The notes under the pieces are model-generated. The model saw nothing but the letters and a program-made list of their open reading frames with translations. It made no database searches and was not told the origin of the DNA. DNA of 9,541 nt from Holosporales bacterium (lineage in GTDB: Bacteria > Pseudomonadota > Alphaproteobacteria > RUG11792), in assembly GCA_031262205.1 (NCBI GenBank), contig JAISID010000018.1, positions 1-9,541 of the forward strand, in the 5' to 3' direction. Positions 7,018 to 9,541 of this stretch are shown piece by piece. Positions within the stretch are counted from its first letter, which is position 1; each line of letters opens with the position of its first letter. The position numbers and the translations under genes were made by a program.

Positions 7018-7755
7018 TTAGCTTCCTGCAACATTGTCTTCGCTGTAGTAGCTCCCGCTCTCATCACCAGCAGCGGCAGGTATCATCCCTAATCCCGCTA
7101 GAGGATCCACTACTTGTACTTGTTGAGCAGTCTGCAGTTGACTATGCAAAGTTGCAAGGTCGTTATCCTTAGCTGCAATAATTTGAGCAATCTCGCTTTC
7201 TTTTGTTGCCAATCTCTGCTTTAGTTGAGCAATTTCTGCAACGGCTGTTTGTGTCTCTTCATTCATTTTAGTAATCTGGGCATCTTTTGTTATCAATTCC
7301 TGCGTTAGTCTTTGAATTTCTCCGTCCTTTTTCTCAGAATCTGCCTTCCAAGCCTCATATCCTTTTCTTAAACTCTGACTTTCCGTTGCTAATCCTTGTA
7401 ATATTGCTAATTGATCTGACCTAACCGAAACTACTGAAGCAGCGGCTTGCTGAACAGGGGCAGCTGGAGCAGCGGCTTGCTGAACAGGGGCAACTGGAGG
7501 AACCTTCGGAGAACGCCTTCTCTTCTTACTTCCTGTTCCTGTCGCAGGAGACTGAATGGCAGCATTACCACCCTGAACGACTGGAGCAACGGGTGGCTGA
7601 CCAGGCAACTGAATTGCTGCCGAAGAACTCAACCTTGCTCGCTCTGCACCAGGCATGCTTAGTATTCTTTGGGTTGCTCCCGCCTCTGCCGCAATAAGAC
7701 CACTTAATACGCTAAGTGTCGTTAACGCTAATACGCTCTTTCTTAAATTTCTCAT
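7018..7755 (-). CDS. Exported Ala/Pro-rich coiled-coil protein of unknown function
   Basis: I do not recognise the family of this 245-residue protein. Residues 1-27 are a classical signal peptide: MRNLRKS, a hydrophobic core, then AEAGA before TQ. Residues 50-107 are rich in Ala, Pro and Gln, with repeated PVAPVVQGG, PVAPVQQAAA and AAPVQQAAA units. They are interrupted by a basic cluster, KKRRRSPK (77-84). Residues about 113-212 form a long predicted coiled coil rich in Gln, Glu, Lys and Ile, including KDAQI, KESEI and KDNDL units. The tail is acidic and Ser/Tyr-rich. An in-frame ATG at 7788 is rejected because it sits at the predicted transcription start, while GGAG lies 8 nt before the ATG at 7755 and the signal peptide begins there. 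Its base composition looks GC-richer than the neighbours because of Ala and Pro codons. It is probably periplasmic, surface-bound or secreted; any effector role is speculation. Confidence 0.8.
   Translation of the reverse strand: MRNLRKSVLALTTLSVLSGLIAAEAGATQRILSMPGAERARLSSSAAIQLPGQPPVAPVVQGGNAAIQSPATGTGSKKRRRSPKVPPVAPVQQAAAPAAPVQQAAASVVSVRSDQLAILQGLATESQSLRKGYEAWKADSEKKDGEIQRLTQELITKDAQITKMNEETQTAVAEIAQLKQRLATKESEIAQIIAAKDNDLATLHSQLQTAQQVQVVDPLAGLGMIPAAAGDESGSYYSEDNVAGS
7438..7497 (-). repeat. 30-bp tandem duplication, two copies, inside the coiled-coil gene
   Basis: The units 7438-7467 and 7468-7497 differ at one base (G7464 versus A7494). Each encodes ten residues of the PVQQAAA-type repeat. 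The near identity points to a recent in-frame duplication, a form of variation that can change length between strains. Confidence 0.9.
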
Positions 7756-7795
7756 ACTTTTTTCTCCAAAAGTAAAATTGTTAACCATAAAAGTA

Positions 7796-7825
7796 ATACT
7801 ACTCCTGCAAGAGCGGCTCTGTCAA
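7796..7825 (-). promoter_or_regulatory. Sigma-70-type promoter of the exported coiled-coil gene
   Basis: On the minus strand TTGACA (7825-7820) matches the -35 consensus perfectly. An 18-nt spacer leads to TAGTAT (7801-7796), four of six -10 bases. Initiation about 7 nt further falls near 7789, giving a leader of about 33 nt before the ATG at 7755. This implies the gene is transcribed separately from the MORN and MlaC genes upstream, and it rules against the ATG at 7788. Confidence 0.5.
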
Positions 7826-7865
7826 ACATTTTTTCAAAAAAAAGAAGTCCTGAAAAGTCTTGGTT

Positions 7866-8411
7866 TTACAATACATGAGAATATGCCTGAGCTTTCCCGC
7901 TTTTATACGGAATAATGGACATAATTTCCCCTGTGTTATAGAAAATCGTCTTGTCGCCTTCTAGCAAGTTATTTTCATATTTTGAAACCTCGTAGATTCC
8001 GCCGCCTTGCGATTTTGAATAATACAAAAAACACTCGCCGTGTTTTAGCCCGTCGACGTAAACGCTTTTCCGAACTATGTCGCCAAACTCGTCAAACGCT
8101 GTGAATTCGCCGTGTAATTTGCCGTTTTGATAATTCGCTTGCATTTGCTTCATACCGTTTTCTGAAAAAGAAACAAACAATCCGTTTTGCCTTCCGTTTT
8201 CATATGTAAAAATTGACAGAATCTTCCCGCTTTTATAATACTGCTTCAGTTCTCCATGGATTTTGTCGTTTTGATATGGAATTTCGGAAAGAGTAACGTT
8301 TTCATTTGAGACAAATTTCGTTAACCCATGTTTCTTACCGTTTAGAAAGTTAATTATTATTCTGCCGTCGTCGACTTTCTGAACAAGTTCGCCCGAAAAA
8401 TCATCTTCCAT
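7866..8411 (-). CDS. MORN/YwqK-type repeat protein, seven 24-residue repeats
   Basis: The 181-residue product has no signal peptide or membrane span and is almost entirely repeats. The motif Y-x-N-G-K-x-H-G recurs at residues 22, 46, 70, 94, 118, 145 and 169. Spacing is exactly 24 residues except for 27 between the fifth and sixth copies, where a SQGGG insertion occurs. Clear copies are YENGRQNG, YQNGKLHG and YVDGLKHG. The last copy is YKSGKAQA and the protein ends eight residues later, so the final repeat is degenerate or cut short. Such proteins are often labelled YwqK-family antitoxin or MORN repeat; MORN repeats form beta-hairpin ladders involved in protein or lipid contacts. No toxin gene is adjacent, so an antitoxin role is not supported here. 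Its start lies inside the MlaC-like gene (11-bp overlap) with only a weak AAAGAAT upstream, suggesting translational coupling. Confidence 0.85.
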   Translation of the reverse strand: MEDDFSGELVQKVDDGRIIINFLNGKKHGLTKFVSNENVTLSEIPYQNDKIHGELKQYYKSGKILSIFTYENGRQNGLFVSFSENGMKQMQANYQNGKLHGEFTAFDEFGDIVRKSVYVDGLKHGECFLYYSKSQGGGIYEVSKYENNLLEGDKTIFYNTGEIMSIIPYKSGKAQAYSHVL

Positions 8412-9018
8412 TTTTATTCTTTGTTAAAAAATCGTCTATAGCTTCAACGCACTTTCTCGCTCTCTCTTTCGGTTCTTTAATTTGATTTATTTTTATGCCG
8501 TTGTTTTCAAAATAACTCCTTAAGATTGCCGAAACTCCTTCAATTAACGGAATGCTAAGAACGACGATTTCTTTGATTTTTCCGAGAGCTTCTTGATTTT
8601 TCGTAAACACTGCGGTCATCTCGACCGTATCGTTGCTTCCAATTAAGCTGCATTTAACATGGACGCTATTCGCTTTCTCAATTGCCGTTATGTTGTCTGA
8701 CAATTTATAACTTTTCACGGTTTGAATCGCTTCGGTTCTAAGCCTCCACAACAAAAAGCGAACTATTGAATTAACAAGCCTAGAATCCATAACGCCGCAA
8801 AATCTTTTCGAGATTGCCGCCGTATCGAAATTGTTTTCGAAGAATTTTGTCATGTCCTTTTCATCGGCTCCCTGCTCGACTATTTTTAAAAACTTTGGAT
8901 ATACTTCCCGAACTTTGTCTTTAGCTTGCTGCGAAATATCGCTTGCCTGCAACCCTAAAGAACAAAAAGCTACTAAAATATACAAAAACTTAGGCGCAAG
9001 TCTTCTTAAAATCGTCAT
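8401..9018 (-). CDS. MlaC/Ttg2-like periplasmic phospholipid-binding protein
   Basis: This 205-residue protein has a signal peptide (MTILRRLAPK, then a hydrophobic core, with likely cleavage after LQA at residue 25). The mature part has the MlaC layout: an N-terminal helical region, FENNFDTAAISKRFCGVM (60-77) where the family has FDxxxIxxxxLG, a central beta region, then SIPLIEGVSAILRSYFENNG (155-174), resembling the family's D-(I/V)-x-V-x-G-(V/I)-S-L-x-x-x-x-R-x-x-F block. MlaC proteins carry phospholipids between the outer membrane and the MlaFEDB transporter in the inner membrane. The sequence is divergent: the usual YWR after LG is missing. No other mla gene lies in the window, so the assignment rests on motif order only. 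It is the first gene of a pair with the MORN-repeat gene, which overlaps its end by 11 bp. The only in-window start with a signal peptide is 9018, with a weak AAAGA upstream. Confidence 0.62.
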   Translation of the reverse strand: MTILRRLAPKFLYILVAFCSLGLQASDISQQAKDKVREVYPKFLKIVEQGADEKDMTKFFENNFDTAAISKRFCGVMDSRLVNSIVRFLLWRLRTEAIQTVKSYKLSDNITAIEKANSVHVKCSLIGSNDTVEMTAVFTKNQEALGKIKEIVVLSIPLIEGVSAILRSYFENNGIKINQIKEPKERARKCVEAIDDFLTKNKNGR

Positions 9019-9035
9019 GATAATATCTTTGATTC

Positions 9036-9062
9036 TTTATAATTCTATCTAAAGGATATCAA
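9036..9062 (-). promoter_or_regulatory. Weak candidate promoter for the MlaC-like and MORN genes
   Basis: On the minus strand TTGATA (9062-9057) and TATAAA (9041-9036) each match five of six consensus bases but are only 15 nt apart, shorter than optimal. Initiation would fall about 15 nt before the ATG at 9018. An alternative TTGAAA further upstream, near 9090, has only a poor AATAAT-like -10. The assignment is tentative. Confidence 0.25.
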
Positions 9063-9541
9063 AAATTATTATTTTATTTCCATAAAAATTTTCAAGTCGT
9101 CTCTTGACGCTCTGTAAAGGGACTATTTGTACGCAAGTCTATATACTAAGAAATGTAAAAAATAGACAGAGGAACTGTCGCCGTTCAAAATTATCTAATT
9201 ATATTGAAGGGTGATTTTTACAGGGATTAGTTACTAATAAATCTTCAGGACGTTATAGGGGGAAAGAGTCCTATTTTTTAATTGAATTTCTGGGAAGAAT
9301 AATAAGTTATTCCTTGTTATTCGTTTGTCAGAGAGCATCCTATAGGCCTTAAACATGTATTTTCTCGAACTCTTGGAAAGTCAGTAAAAACCATATCCAA
9401 AATGAAGAGGAAGAGCGGGTAAAAATTGAGAAAAATCCGTTCAAAAAGATTTGATAAAAAGTCTAGCGAAAAATGGGGAAACTTTGATAAGAAATTTAGT
9501 GGAAAATAAATTTTAAAAATTAACGAAAAATTAACGAATTT
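9063..9541. other. AT-rich intergenic stretch with no convincing gene
   Basis: No open frame with a plausible ribosome binding site and protein-like sequence was found on either strand; the longest ATG frame noticed is 40 codons on the minus strand (9234-9356). The region has a small palindrome at 9297-9312 (GAATAA, four-base loop, TTATTC), a weak 5-bp stem followed by TTTTTT at 9247-9278, and a tandem 11-mer at the right edge. It probably holds upstream regulatory DNA for the MlaC-like gene and the flank of a gene outside the window. Confidence 0.5.
9515..9536. repeat. Two tandem copies of AAAAATTAACG at the window edge
   Basis: AAAAATTAACG occurs at 9515-9525 and again at 9526-9536, perfectly repeated and directly adjacent. 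The window ends five bases later, so whether the array continues cannot be seen. Two copies in AT-rich DNA could be chance. Confidence 0.5.

Noticed and set aside
7756..7788. ATG at 7788 as the start of the coiled-coil protein
   Set aside because: It coincides with the predicted transcription start, AGGAG is 13 nt away, and it would put 11 residues before a normal signal peptide.
7826..7865. T-run after the MORN gene as a terminator
   Set aside because: There is an eight-T tract on the minus strand but no stem longer than 3-4 bp before it.
7866..8411. Toxin-antitoxin system based on the YwqK label
   Set aside because: No toxin-like gene is adjacent; the neighbours are an MlaC-like protein and a separately transcribed coiled-coil protein.
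9247..9278. Stem AGGAC/GTCCT followed by TTTTTT as a plus-strand terminator
   Set aside because: The stem is 5 bp with a 16-nt loop, and no plus-strand gene precedes it.
9234..9356. 40-residue minus-strand ORF upstream of the MlaC-like gene
   Set aside because: It has no clear ribosome binding site, no recognisable motif, and a length expected by chance.

Overview
The window looks like chromosomal DNA from an AT-rich Gram-negative bacterium, most likely a host-associated alphaproteobacterium (Holosporales- or Rickettsiales-like). The grounds are inference: a split glyQ/glyS glycyl-tRNA synthetase, a DegP/HtrA protease, an OmpA/MotB-like envelope protein of a type familiar in Alphaproteobacteria, an MlaC-like lipid carrier, MORN/YwqK repeats and low GC. 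No phage, insertion sequence, CRISPR array, tRNA or rRNA gene is visible.

Layout. (1) Positions 179-3541, minus strand: an OmpA/MotB-like membrane protein, guanylate kinase (gmk) and a DegP/HtrA protease, transcribed in that order. The first two overlap by ATGA; degP follows gmk after 76 bp and may have its own promoter. (2) Positions 3710-6631, plus strand and divergent from block 1: a 9-codon leader ORF with a strong ribosome binding site that stops on the glyQ start codon (TAATG), then glyQ and glyS separated by one base. (3) Positions 6632-7017: a gap between convergent genes, holding a perfect 12-bp hairpin, an AT-rich inverted repeat and a short codon-like stretch. (4) Positions 7018-7755, minus strand: an exported, Ala/Pro-rich, coiled-coil protein of unknown function behind a TTGACA promoter. 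(5) Positions 7866-9018, minus strand: an MlaC-like periplasmic protein overlapping by 11 bp a seven-copy MORN/YwqK repeat protein. (6) Positions 9019-9541: no convincing gene.

How they fit together. Blocks 1 and 2 are mostly housekeeping: cell-envelope anchoring, nucleotide metabolism, envelope protein quality control and glycine charging of tRNA. Blocks 4 and 5 are the accessory part. Both encode envelope or exported products and repeat proteins of a kind often seen in host-associated bacteria. No complete new system can be demonstrated. The points most worth a second look are the leader ORF coupled to glyQ, the MlaC-MORN gene pair, and the exported coiled-coil protein with an NLS-like basic cluster and a nearly perfect 30-bp tandem duplication.
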